Notes: generated by a model not told the origin, from the sequence alone. 14,402 nt of DNA from UBA5359 sp028699365 [NCBI: bacterium] (GCA_028699365.1 JAQVUQ010000021.1:1-14402), one strand, 5' to 3'. Shown: positions 6,529 to 13,770, counted from the stretch's first letter. Program-made: numbers and translations.

Positions 6529-6540
6529 GGTCATTACAGG
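6521..6540. repeat. Tandem 10-bp direct repeat over the ECF -35 element
   Basis: TCGTTACAGG and TCATTACAGG are adjacent and differ at one base. On the minus strand this reads CCTGTAATGA then CCTGTAACGA. The spacing is one helical turn, so either two overlapping -35-like elements or a paired binding site is presented on the same DNA face. Confidence 0.75.
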
Positions 6541-6659
6541 AGCAATCGCAATATGTATATTCAGCAAACATGTCAATCTTCTACACGTACAATCCTTCGT
6601 CGGCATTAGCAAGGTTGAACGACCGCCGGCATGCACATCAGGCAAGCAAGCCTGTAAAT

Positions 6660-6689
6660 ATTTTAGCATTCATAAACTGTCATATGCAA
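6660..6689 (-). promoter_or_regulatory. Weak candidate housekeeping promoter upstream of the sigma gene
   Basis: On the minus strand TTGCAT (6689-6684), an 18-bp spacer and TAAAAT (6665-6660) could form a sigma-70/A promoter. It lies just past the rex terminator and would give basal transcription into the sigma operon with a leader of about 170 nt. The -35 match is poor. Otherwise 6541-6700 shows only a small CAGGC/GCCTG stem at 6639-6654. Confidence 0.3.
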
Positions 6690-6700
6690 ACTTTATTGAG

Positions 6701-6733
6701 AAAAAGTTAAAAGTTCAGCCGCAGCAGGCTGAA
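6701..6733 (-). terminator. Intrinsic terminator of rex
   Basis: A 7-bp perfect stem, TTCAGCC (6714-6720) with GGCTGAA (6727-6733) and a 6-nt loop, is followed on the minus strand by CTTTTAACTTTTT (6713-6701). It begins about 17 nt after the rex stop codon and separates rex from the sigma operon. Confidence 0.85.
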
Positions 6734-6750
6734 AAGTCAAGGCGGTAACC

Positions 6751-7377
6751 TCAGTCCTGGCTCCTGACAAGAAAGAACGAGAGGCGTTCCATCTCTGCGG
6801 CCAGATCGACGTTGATCAGTTGGATACCTTCCGGAGGAGTAAGTCTGACGGGTGCAAAGTTGAGTACGGCCTTGATGCCGGCGGCGGCAGCCAGAGCCAG
6901 CGTCTCGCGGGCGGCCCTGGCAGGTACGGCCAGAATAGCCATCTGAATATCCTTCTCGGCGGCAGATTCCGCCAGCAGGGAGAGATCTTCTATAACTATA
7001 CCTTCCCACTGTTTGCCGATCTTGGTGATGTCGTTATCGAAAGCGGCCATTATATTGAAGCCGCGCTCACGGAACCCCTGATAGGCCAGCAGAGCGGAGC
7101 CGAGATGGCCTATGCCCACCAGAGCAACCTTCCAATCCTGGTCGATGCCCAGGATATGTCCTATACGCTGCCTCAGTTCCGCCACGATATAGCCTCTGCC
7201 GGGCGTGCCGAACTGTCCGAAGTAAGTAAGATCACGGCGTATCTGCGCCGCCGTATAGCCGGTGAGCTCGGATATCTCCTCGGAGGAAATCACCCATTCG
7301 TCGGGCAGCGAAGACAAGGCCCTGTGATAAACGGACAGCCTCGACACTGTCAGCGATGGGACTTTACGGAAAGGCAT
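6751..7377 (-). CDS. rex: Redox-sensing transcriptional repressor Rex
   Basis: A 208-residue protein of the usual Rex length. Residues 1-80 form the winged-helix DNA-binding domain with the family signature 'TAAQIRRDLTYFGQFGTPGR' at 42-61. Residues about 82-208 form the Rossmann domain with G88-x-G90-x-x-G93 in 'VALVGIGHLGSAL', followed by 'AAFDNDITKIGKQWEGIVI' and 'MAILAVPARAA'. Rex dimers sense the NADH/NAD+ ratio and repress fermentation and respiration genes when NADH is low. The ATG at 7377 has GAGGT about 5 nt upstream. The gene is single, with its own promoter and terminator, and is divergent from the GH84 gene. Degenerate Rex operator sequences upstream suggest autoregulation. Confidence 0.97.
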   Translation of the reverse strand: MPFRKVPSLTVSRLSVYHRALSSLPDEWVISSEEISELTGYTAAQIRRDLTYFGQFGTPGRGYIVAELRQRIGHILGIDQDWKVALVGIGHLGSALLAYQGFRERGFNIMAAFDNDITKIGKQWEGIVIEDLSLLAESAAEKDIQMAILAVPARAARETLALAAAAGIKAVLNFAPVRLTPPEGIQLINVDLAAEMERLSFFLVRSQD

Positions 7378-7395
7378 ATATTACCTCGTTCACAA
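7378..7395. promoter_or_regulatory. Partial Rex operator in the rex leader
   Basis: TTCACAA at 7389-7395 is a perfect half of the known Rex operator (TTGTGAA, 4 bp, TTCACAA). The opposite half at 7378-7384 matches only about three of seven bases. It overlaps the leader directly before the rex start codon and its ribosome-binding site. Confidence 0.4.
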
Positions 7396-7458
7396 GAAGT
7401 GGGAAACAAGAGTCGGAACTCAGCTATTGACAACTGCATTCCGGCTTTCCCTGCCTGT

Positions 7459-7487
7459 ATTATACCTGTGAACGGATGATCAGGCAA
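7459..7487 (-). promoter_or_regulatory. rex promoter with overlapping Rex half-site
   Basis: Minus strand TTGCCT (7487-7482), a 17-bp spacer and a perfect TATAAT (7464-7459) make a good sigma-70/A promoter. The spacer contains TTCACA on the minus strand (TGTGAA on the plus strand, about 7467-7472), six of seven bases of a Rex half-operator. Confidence 0.65.
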
Positions 7488-7514
7488 TATAAGAGAGCGA
7501 GACGGCCCTTGTCC

Positions 7515-7543
7515 TTAAACGAATGCCTGCGCCGTGCTATACT
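7515..7543 (+). promoter_or_regulatory. Putative promoter of the GH84 gene
   Basis: TTAAAC (7515-7520), 17 bp, then TATACT (7538-7543). The -10 matches five of six bases; the -35 is weak. Transcription would begin near 7550, leaving a very short leader, which bears on the start-codon choice for the gene. Confidence 0.45.
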
Positions 7544-7560
7544 AACGGCAGGTGATGAGT

Positions 7561-9402
7561 GTGTTGAAATATAATGTTCTTGCCTTGTTTATCCTGCTGG
7601 GTGCATCGCTGCCTTCCGCTGCCGCGGCTGAACGGTATCGCTTCATACCGGCCGCGCCGCAGCAGGTGGAACTGACGTCTCCCGTTCCCCTGGCGGAACC
7701 GGTATACAGAGTCGTCCCGCCTGCCTTACGGGCACGCGTCGCCGGTATCCTGGGATTGGAATCGCCTTTCAAAGGTAGCGATGTCCCCGGGAATAATCGC
7801 AAGAGTATCCAAACAACCGAGGTCTTCGTAGGCCTGTCCGATAAGATAGGCAAGGTCGCCGGTCTGGATCTCAAAGGGATGTCCAGACTCGGCCCGGAAG
7901 CCTGTGTCGTAACTTTCCTCGACGGCAATCCCTCGCGCCTGGTCGTGGCGGCCAATTCCGATTACGGTTTATCCGTCGCCCTGCAGAGACTGGACGAATA
8001 CGTCGACGATAACGGTATCGGCCGCACCATACGCATCTCCCGGCTGCTGGATTACCCGTCCTTCCCCATACGCGGCGTAATAGAGGGCTTTTACGGTCGC
8101 CCCTGGAGCGAGCGTGAGAGGCTTGATATGCTGCGCTTCATGGGGCAGACCCGTTTGAACTACTACTTCTGGGCCCCCAAAGCCGTGCCGTCTCACAGGG
8201 ACGAATGGCGCCGCCCTCATTCCAGCGAGGAAATGGATTCCTTCCGGATACTGCTGGCCGAATCCCAGTCACAGGGGATCCATTTTGTTTACGGCATCGC
8301 ACCCGGAAAATCCATTCGCTACGGCAGCCGTGAAGATTACAATGCCCTGCTGGCCAAGGTGGAGTCAATCCTGGAGCTGGGCATTACCGATATCGCTCTG
8401 CTGATGGACGATATCAGCCAGGATCTCAAGAACGAAGACGACAAGAAGCTCTTCCGGTCGCTGGGAGAGGCGCAGGTTGCCTTGACCGGGCGCCTCAGTT
8501 CGGATCTGAAAAGGATGAATTCGCAGGCCAGGCTCTTCTTCTGTCCCACCAAGTACTTTGGGGAAGAACCGGAAAAATCGGATTATCTTAGAACCATCGG
8601 CAAAGGTCTTCCGGCGAATGTGGATATCTTCTGGACAGGCGTCAGGGTCTACTCTCCGTCCATTACCCAGGCGGATGCCGTCAGGATAGGCAACGTCCTG
8701 GAGAGAAAGCCGCTTTACTGGGACAATTTTCCCGTCAACGACTATATAACCTCCCGCCTGCATCTGGGGCCTCTGTTCAGACGGCAAGGCGGGTTGGAGC
8801 ACAGCACCAGAGGTCTGGTAATGAACGCCATGAACCAGCCGGAGGCCTCAAAGATAGCGCTCTATACCGCTGCTTCCTACCTCTGGAACAGCAAGGGTTA
8901 CAGCGCCGATCAAGCCTGGCAAACGGCTCTGGAAGAGATAGGCGGCACTGAAGCGCTGCCTTTCCTGGAAGAGATAGCCGTCAGGTTATCCGGATCGGCT
9001 CACTGGCCCGAGGGCTACAGCCGTGATCTCTCCGCCAGGCTGGATCGTCTGCGGACCGATCACAGCGCCGGCAATGCCGAGCAGGCGATATTCGAGACCG
9101 ATGCCTGGCTGGCTCACCTGCTGCGCGCCTCCGCCAAATTACGACAGAACATCGATAACCGTCAGCTTTTGGAGGAACTCACGCCTCTTCTTGACCGGCT
9201 GGATAATACTGCCCGCCTTTGCCGGCAAGCGCTGCCGTTCTATCTGCCCGGAGGCAAGGAGAACCGTAAACCGGCTGCAGCGGCGCAATTAAAAACGGAT
9301 CTGGACAGCGCACCGGGCACAGGCAGCCTGCTGACCTGCCCGGATATCAAGACCATGGAGGCTTTCATCAAGGAGACAGCCGCCAGGTTTGCTAACCCGT
9401 AA
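7561..9402 (+). CDS. Secreted family 84 glycoside hydrolase (beta-N-acetylglucosaminidase)
   Basis: About 613 residues. The signal peptide is 'KYNVLALFILLGASLPSAAA' with cleavage near 'SAAAA-ER'. An N-terminal alpha/beta domain (about 25-160, 'VFVGLSDKIGKVAGLDLKG', 'LVVAANSDYGLSVALQRL') precedes the catalytic barrel. The GH84 signature 'GVIEGFYGRPWSERERLDML' lies at about 173-192, 'YYFWAPKAVPSHRDEWR' follows, and the paired catalytic aspartates are in 'IALLMDDISQDL' near 283-284. GH84 enzymes release terminal N-acetylglucosamine by substrate-assisted catalysis, as in O-GlcNAcase, NagJ and bacterial hyaluronidase-type enzymes. The C-terminal third is helical, with no carbohydrate-binding module seen. 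Possible starts are GTG 7552, ATG 7555, GTG 7561 and TTG 7564; the AGGTGA at 7550-7555 suits 7561 or 7564 best. Its end overlaps the convergent GT2 gene by 11 bp. The natural substrate is not evident. Confidence 0.93.
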   Translation: MLKYNVLALFILLGASLPSAAAAERYRFIPAAPQQVELTSPVPLAEPVYRVVPPALRARVAGILGLESPFKGSDVPGNNRKSIQTTEVFVGLSDKIGKVAGLDLKGMSRLGPEACVVTFLDGNPSRLVVAANSDYGLSVALQRLDEYVDDNGIGRTIRISRLLDYPSFPIRGVIEGFYGRPWSERERLDMLRFMGQTRLNYYFWAPKAVPSHRDEWRRPHSSEEMDSFRILLAESQSQGIHFVYGIAPGKSIRYGSREDYNALLAKVESILELGITDIALLMDDISQDLKNEDDKKLFRSLGEAQVALTGRLSSDLKRMNSQARLFFCPTKYFGEEPEKSDYLRTIGKGLPANVDIFWTGVRVYSPSITQADAVRIGNVLERKPLYWDNFPVNDYITSRLHLGPLFRRQGGLEHSTRGLVMNAMNQPEASKIALYTAASYLWNSKGYSADQAWQTALEEIGGTEALPFLEEIAVRLSGSAHWPEGYSRDLSARLDRLRTDHSAGNAEQAIFETDAWLAHLLRASAKLRQNIDNRQLLEELTPLLDRLDNTARLCRQALPFYLPGGKENRKPAAAAQLKTDLDSAPGTGSLLTCPDIKTMEAFIKETAARFANP

Positions 9403-10072
9403 AGCGGAAGCGCAGCAGCGTGGCCACGGCCACCAGGCCGTCCGTCCAACTCAGCTTCTTGCCCTCTTCTCTGCTCCGGGGATAATAGGCTATGGGGACC
9501 TCTGTTATGCGGTGGCCGGCTTTCAACAGCTTGGCTGTTATCTCCGGACAGATTTCAAAACCGTCGCTGTAAAGGGGGATGGAATCTATAACCTCCCGGC
9601 GGAATACCTTGTAAGCCGTGGCCTCATCCGTAAGACTGGCTCTGTAGAGCAGGTTGGTCACGGCCGTCAAAGCCTTATTGGCCAGCAGGTTGGCCAGCGG
9701 AACCCGATTGCGCCGGCTCAGGAAACGTGAACCGTAAACTACTTCGGTATGCCCGCTGACGATAGGTTCAATCAGAGACGGGTAATCGTCGGGATCAAGC
9801 TCCAGATCAGCATCCTGAAAGATAACGATATCGCCGTTCGCTTCAGGCAGCCCTCGTCTCAAGGCAGCCCCTTTGCCGCGGTTTACCGGCTGCTCCAGCA
9901 GGCGTATCTCCCTTCTGCCGGCCAGGGCTCTGAGCGTCTCCCCGGTGCCGTCGGTGGAACCGTCGTCGACGACGATGATCTCTTTTTGCAGCGGCTGCCG
10001 CCTGATGCGGTCGATGACCTCCACGATATACCCCTGTTCGTTAAAGACCGGGATGATGACCGAGAGCAGCAT
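9392..10072 (-). CDS. GT2 glycosyltransferase, polyprenyl/dolichyl-phosphate sugar synthase type
   Basis: A 226-residue GT-A glycosyltransferase of the DPM1-like group. Motifs: 'LLSVIIPVFNEQGYI' (2-16), nucleotide-binding 'IVVDDGSTDGT' (33-43), 'NRGKGAALRRGL' (64-75), metal-binding D87-A-D89 in 'IFQDADLELDPDD', and 'VVYGSRFLSRRN'. It lacks C-terminal membrane segments, like soluble DPM1-type enzymes that move a sugar from a nucleotide donor to polyprenyl phosphate at the cytoplasmic face. The ATG at 10072 is chosen over an in-frame upstream start (10111) because AGGAGG lies 8 nt ahead of it. The upstream gene overlaps by 32 nt, which implies translational coupling. Together they form a donor-maker plus membrane-transferase pair. 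The sugar and acceptor are unknown. Confidence 0.9.
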   Translation of the reverse strand: MLLSVIIPVFNEQGYIVEVIDRIRRQPLQKEIIVVDDGSTDGTGETLRALAGRREIRLLEQPVNRGKGAALRRGLPEANGDIVIFQDADLELDPDDYPSLIEPIVSGHTEVVYGSRFLSRRNRVPLANLLANKALTAVTNLLYRASLTDEATAYKVFRREVIDSIPLYSDGFEICPEITAKLLKAGHRITEVPIAYYPRSREEGKKLSWTDGLVAVATLLRFRFTG

Positions 10073-11726
10073 CGCTTCTTCCTCCTTGCTGCAGCTTGAA
10101 CACAGCCGCAATCACCTCTCCATCGGCAGTGGTATCCAGATACGCCTGCTCAAGATAACCGGCCTGGCGCATAGTCCGATAGAGACCGTTCCTGAGAGGG
10201 CCGCAGGCTTCGGGACGGCTGATGACAACCCATTTGATTCTGTTCCTGACAAGGTAATCCCGGCTGATCTGCGGCAGCGGATGCTCTATATCCCACCAGC
10301 TCAAGACGGCAAAGCGTCTATAGGGACGATTAAGGAGGCAGGCGGTCTGTCTGGGATTGAAGCTCAGCAGCCCCTCCTCCGGTCCTGCGTTGCGCCGCAG
10401 CCATAGAGCGGTTCTCTCCATCCCCTGAAGTGTGCCGTAGTTGCTGATCAAGCGCTCCTGCCTGCCGGCATCGCGGTAAAGCACGATGAAGGAGTTAGCC
10501 ATAAAGGCCAGCACCACTACCGCTGCCAGCGAGCTTCGCAAAGCGATGTTTCTGCTGATCGATCTCAGCAGTATGTAGAATACCAGCAAGGCCGCCAGGC
10601 CCAGGGAGAGCAGGGATTCCAGACGTCCCTGTATGGGCCAGGACCAGAGGCTGAAGGGAATGGCCAGAAGTGCATACGGAATTACCAGGCTGCGCCTGCC
10701 TGTCTGAAAGAAGGCGGCAGCCACCATCAGTGTCAGAGAAGGTAACGCCGGAAAGATAAGCCTGGAGCCGTACTGATGTCCCATCAAGCTGATGTAGATC
10801 ACCAGACAGGAAGCCAGGACCGTATGAAAGAGGTAGATGCCTCTGGCGGAACTGCGATCGGCCAGGGATCCGGCCAGGCTCTTCAGCTTGCCGGTAAAGG
10901 GCAGCATAAAGGCCATCAGGATGTAAGACCAGGGGAAATCACGCTGATTCAGATTCTGAACGTACAGCTTCCGCAGATCGGGTGCCCCTATTCCAAGGTA
11001 AGAGCGCCGCTGGGCAAGCAGTGCGGGTGAAAGCATCTGTTCCAGGTAACCCGCCCTGGGCCATCCGGCCATATTAAGCTGCCAGACTACGGCCAGTATC
11101 AGAATTGAAAATAGCGCTCCGGCCAGCCCCAGCCCATAGCCCCACTTGCCGCTTCTGTAGGTCCACAATATTATGATAACCAGAAATGCCGGCAGCAATA
11201 CGACTCCCAGATACTCTTTAGTCAACACGGTCGCGGCCAGAAGCAGCCATGCCGCCAGCCAGTATCGGCTCCTGCCTGAACGAAAACCCAGATAGACTGC
11301 ATATATGGCAGCCGTTACCAGAAAAAGCGCCAGGTTATCCGCCCATACCCTGTCGGCATCGCGCCAGAGCGCCGGTATGAAAGCGAAAAGTGCCGTAGCC
11401 CAGAGCGCCTGCCGCGGTGATTTAAAATGCAATACGCTTATCTTGTAGAAGAAAAGAACGGCGCCCAGACTCAGGACTACCCCCAGCATCCTCCCTGCCT
11501 CGATGCCGCTTTGCCCCGTCAGCCTGTAAACCCAGGCCAGAATATACGGAAATAACGGCGGATGCAGAGCGTCGATAGCCCTGAGATCCAACGGATCCCC
11601 GGTGATCGATGCCAGAATTTCCCTGGCCACCAGAGTATAGAAGTATTCATCCGAACTTATGCCGTGCAATCGTCCGAAGGTCACTATACGGCTGATTATT
11701 ACCAGGATGAAAAGTAAGTAAACCAC
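10041..11726 (-). CDS. GT-C fold membrane glycosyltransferase (GT39/GT83, PMT/ArnT-like)
   Basis: A 561-residue polytopic membrane protein with about ten to twelve hydrophobic segments over residues 1-420. The first outside loop has 'HGISSDEYFYTLVAREI', with D26-E27 in the place of the catalytic acidic pair of GT-C enzymes, and 'DALHPPLFPYILAW' near 52-65 is typical of PMT-family loops. Residues about 425-561 form a soluble C-terminal domain ('FAVLSWWDIEHPLPQISRDY', 'RIKWVVISRPEACGP'). Such enzymes use polyprenyl-phosphate sugars made by a GT2 partner, here the overlapping downstream gene, to glycosylate lipids, polysaccharides or proteins outside the membrane. Start is GTG at 11726 with TGGAG about 7 nt upstream. 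Family assignment is firm at the superfamily level; the acceptor is not predictable. Confidence 0.85.
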   Translation of the reverse strand: MVYLLFILVIISRIVTFGRLHGISSDEYFYTLVAREILASITGDPLDLRAIDALHPPLFPYILAWVYRLTGQSGIEAGRMLGVVLSLGAVLFFYKISVLHFKSPRQALWATALFAFIPALWRDADRVWADNLALFLVTAAIYAVYLGFRSGRSRYWLAAWLLLAATVLTKEYLGVVLLPAFLVIIILWTYRSGKWGYGLGLAGALFSILILAVVWQLNMAGWPRAGYLEQMLSPALLAQRRSYLGIGAPDLRKLYVQNLNQRDFPWSYILMAFMLPFTGKLKSLAGSLADRSSARGIYLFHTVLASCLVIYISLMGHQYGSRLIFPALPSLTLMVAAAFFQTGRRSLVIPYALLAIPFSLWSWPIQGRLESLLSLGLAALLVFYILLRSISRNIALRSSLAAVVVLAFMANSFIVLYRDAGRQERLISNYGTLQGMERTALWLRRNAGPEEGLLSFNPRQTACLLNRPYRRFAVLSWWDIEHPLPQISRDYLVRNRIKWVVISRPEACGPLRNGLYRTMRQAGYLEQAYLDTTADGEVIAAVFKLQQGGRSDAALGHHPGL

Positions 11727-11738
11727 AACACAACTCCA

Positions 11739-11785
11739 CTGCCTAAAGGAATGCTATGGCTATATTCCCAGGCAGGCGCTTTTTT
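11739..11785. other. Hairpin plus T-run between the GT-C gene and groES
   Basis: CTGCCT (11739-11744) pairs with AGGCAG (11770-11775), with an inner GGAAT/ATTCC stem. On the plus strand it is followed by GCGC and six T (11780-11785), so it resembles an intrinsic terminator reading toward groES, although no plus-strand gene lies upstream. On the minus strand the stem abuts the ribosome-binding site of the GT-C gene and could modulate its translation. Confidence 0.45.
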
Positions 11786-11789
11786 AAAC

Positions 11790-11819
11790 TTGGCAAGCTT
11801 AATGCCGATTATATATACT
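11790..11819 (+). promoter_or_regulatory. groES promoter
   Basis: TTGGCA (11790-11795, five of six consensus) and TATACT (11814-11819) are separated by 18 bp; an overlapping TATATA at 11812 gives a 16-bp spacer. The leader is about 55 nt and contains the repeat AGTCTGA twice (11841-11847, 11856-11862) before AGGAGG. No CIRCE (HrcA) inverted repeat is present. Confidence 0.6.
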
Positions 11820-11879
11820 CAAGTAGAACTGTTGGCAGATAGTCTGAAGGTGGAAAGTCTGATTAGGAGGGCATGATCT

Positions 11880-12161
11880 ATGATTCAACCGTTGGGAGAT
11901 CGTATAGTAGTTAAACCGGCTAAGGCTGAAGAGATGACCGTCAGCGGCATCGTCCTGCCGGATACGGCCAGGGAAAAGCCGCAGGAGGGCGAAGTGGTCG
12001 CCGTAGGCGGCGGCCAATTGCTGGAGAGCGGAAAACGGGGCCCGATGGAGATAAAGCCGGGAGATACGGTCATCTACTCCAAATACAGCGGCACCGAAGT
12101 CAAAGTTGATGGGGAAGAGTACCTCATCATGCGCGAAAGCGACGTTCTGGCTATTCGCTGA
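11880..12161 (+). CDS. groES: Co-chaperonin GroES (Hsp10)
   Basis: A 93-residue protein covering the full length of GroES. It shows '[20 protein letters not shown]' at the N-terminus, the mobile loop with the GroEL-contacting hydrophobic '[20 protein letters not shown]' at about 22-41, and the C-terminal '[20 protein letters not shown]'. It forms the heptameric lid that closes the GroEL folding chamber in the cytoplasm. AGGAGG lies 9 nt before the ATG; an out-of-frame ATG just upstream is ignored. The gene stands alone: a strong terminator follows directly and the next gene is on the opposite strand, so groEL is not cotranscribed here, unlike the usual groES-groEL operon. Confidence 0.97.
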   Translation: MIQPLGDRIVVKPAKAEEMTVSGIVLPDTAREKPQEGEVVAVGGGQLLESGKRGPMEIKPGDTVIYSKYSGTEVKVDGEEYLIMRESDVLAIR

Positions 12162-12164
12162 CAA

Positions 12165-12212
12165 ATAAAAAAGGCCGGCGTCTTCTTTGTGAACGCCGGC
12201 CCTTTCTTGTCT
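12165..12212. terminator. Bidirectional intrinsic terminator shared by groES and the rhamnulokinase gene
   Basis: GGCCGGCGT (12173-12181) pairs perfectly with ACGCCGGCC (12193-12201) across an 11-nt loop. On the plus strand it is followed by CTTTCTTGTCTT, and on the minus strand by TTTTTTATTTG, the stronger U-tract. It begins 11 nt after the groES stop. A second, bulged stem (12227-12235 with 12257-12266) lies between it and the rhamnulokinase stop. Confidence 0.9.
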
Positions 12213-12288
12213 TAACGCTGTAAGCTCTCAGATCATGCGTATGAGGTTCCGGTAACTGATCTTGAGACTGGTAAAGGGATCCTCACGT

Positions 12289-13752
12289 CTACCCCCTTAA
12301 CGTTATATATCTCTCATAGGCTTTATCCCAGGTTTCAGTATCCTGCGGCAAATACTCTACCAGATCGAAGGAATTGCGAATTACCTCCCGCGCTTCCTCC
12401 AGAGAGGCTATCTCACCTCTGTTTATGGCCTGGACCAGGATATTTCCGGCCGCAGTAGCCTCATCCGGCCCGGCCAGCACCCGGATATTGCAGGCTGAAG
12501 CCGTAAAAGAATCCAGCATGGTGTTCTTTGATCCTCCACCTACGATATGCAATGTATCATAGTCCTCTCCGGTAAGGCTGGTCAACAGGGACATGACCTC
12601 GCGATATCTGAGGGCCAGACTCTCCAGCACGCACCTGGCATACCCTCCCGGTCCTTCAGGAAGAGGCTGTTCCGTTTTGCGACAGAAGTTGTCCACTTTA
12701 TCCATCATGTCGCCCACATTCATGAAATCAGGCTCGTCGACATCGATAAGAACGCGCAGCGGAGCAGCATCTTCTGCGGCTTCCACCATCTCAGGATAGG
12801 ACATCTTCACACCTCTGCTCTCCAGCGAGCGCCTGATTCCCTGCAACAGCCACAGGCCGACTATATTCTTGAGGTAACGGATGCTTCCTCCGTAGCCGAC
12901 CTCATTGGTGAAGTCGCATTTCATGCCTTCGTCGCTTATCAGAGGCTTCTCCAACTCGGCACCCATCAGCGACCATGTGCCGCTGCTGATATAGGCCCAG
13001 CGTCCGTTCGTTGCGGGCACTGAGGCCACGGCGCTGGCGGTATCGTGAGAACCGACGCATATCAGTTCCATATCGGAAGCGTTGCACTCCTCGGCAATCT
13101 CTTTTAGAAGAGGCCCGACCGTAGTGCCGGGATACACCAGACGCGGCAGGATATCGGCGGGCAACCCCAACTTTTCCAGGAGACCGGTTTCCCAGCAGTG
13201 AAGCGACGGATTATAGAAATGGCTGGTGGATGCGATCGACAGATCGGCCATTCCCATACCCGTAAACAGATACCCCAGGAGATCGGGCATAAACAGCAGG
13301 CTGCGGGCCTCTTTGAGATATCCGGGATGCTTCTTCTTCAAGGCATAAAGCTGGAAGAGCGTGTCAAAACGCATGGTCTGAAGACCCGTCATACGATACA
13401 AATCCTCACGGGACACGATATCGTTGACCTCTTCCGGAATACCCTCGGTCATGGGATCTCTGTACATCATGGGTAATCCTATCAGGATACCGTCTTCCGT
13501 GAGCAAACCGAAATCCACTCCCCAGGTATCTACGGCCAGGCTCACTATATCCCCGTATCCGGCTGTAGCCGCCTTAAGGCCGAACTTCAACTCCTCAAAT
13601 AGACGGTATACGTCCCAGTGCAGATTACCCTGCACCAGCAACGGCCTGTTCTGGAAGCGGTAAACCTCTTCCAGTGCCAGCCTGCCGTTCTCGATTGTGC
13701 CTACTACGGCTCTGCCGCTTTCGGCACCCAGATCAAAAGCAAGATATCTCAT
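12289..13752 (-). CDS. rhaB: Rhamnulokinase (FGGY carbohydrate kinase family)
   Basis: A 487-residue sugar kinase that phosphorylates L-rhamnulose with ATP to L-rhamnulose 1-phosphate in rhamnose breakdown. The actin-like N-terminal domain begins 'MRYLAFDLGAESGRAVVG', with 'VDTWGVDFGLL' near 80-90. Family motifs continue with 'GSHDTASAVASVPA', 'WAYISSGTWSLMG' and 'NIVGLWLLQGIRRSLE', and the C-terminal ATP site 'LHIVGGGSKNTMLDSFTASA', 'GPDEATAAGNILVQA'. This pattern is that of RhaB rather than xylulokinase or glycerol kinase. ATG at 13752 is used, 5 nt after GGAGG; a TTG 12 nt upstream is part of that site. It begins 18 nt after the alkaline phosphatase stop, so the two are probably cotranscribed. 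No rhamnose isomerase, aldolase or transporter is in the window. Confidence 0.93.
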   Translation of the reverse strand: MRYLAFDLGAESGRAVVGTIENGRLALEEVYRFQNRPLLVQGNLHWDVYRLFEELKFGLKAATAGYGDIVSLAVDTWGVDFGLLTEDGILIGLPMMYRDPMTEGIPEEVNDIVSREDLYRMTGLQTMRFDTLFQLYALKKKHPGYLKEARSLLFMPDLLGYLFTGMGMADLSIASTSHFYNPSLHCWETGLLEKLGLPADILPRLVYPGTTVGPLLKEIAEECNASDMELICVGSHDTASAVASVPATNGRWAYISSGTWSLMGAELEKPLISDEGMKCDFTNEVGYGGSIRYLKNIVGLWLLQGIRRSLESRGVKMSYPEMVEAAEDAAPLRVLIDVDEPDFMNVGDMMDKVDNFCRKTEQPLPEGPGGYARCVLESLALRYREVMSLLTSLTGEDYDTLHIVGGGSKNTMLDSFTASACNIRVLAGPDEATAAGNILVQAINRGEIASLEEAREVIRNSFDLVEYLPQDTETWDKAYERYITLRG

Positions 13753-13770
13753 GTCCACCTCCAAAATCCA

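Noticed and set aside
6481-6669. A 62-residue cysteine-containing frame on the minus strand between the rex terminator and the sigma gene.
   Set aside because: No ribosome-binding site, atypical codons, and it runs through the predicted ECF promoter.
9053-9292. Plus-strand frame within the GH84 gene with several Trp and Cys residues.
   Set aside because: Out-of-frame shadow of the GH84 C-terminal region.
11840-11862. AGTCTGA direct repeats in the groES leader as a regulator site.
   Set aside because: Only two short 7-bp copies with no known heat-shock operator pattern. Noted in the promoter entry but not claimed as a site.
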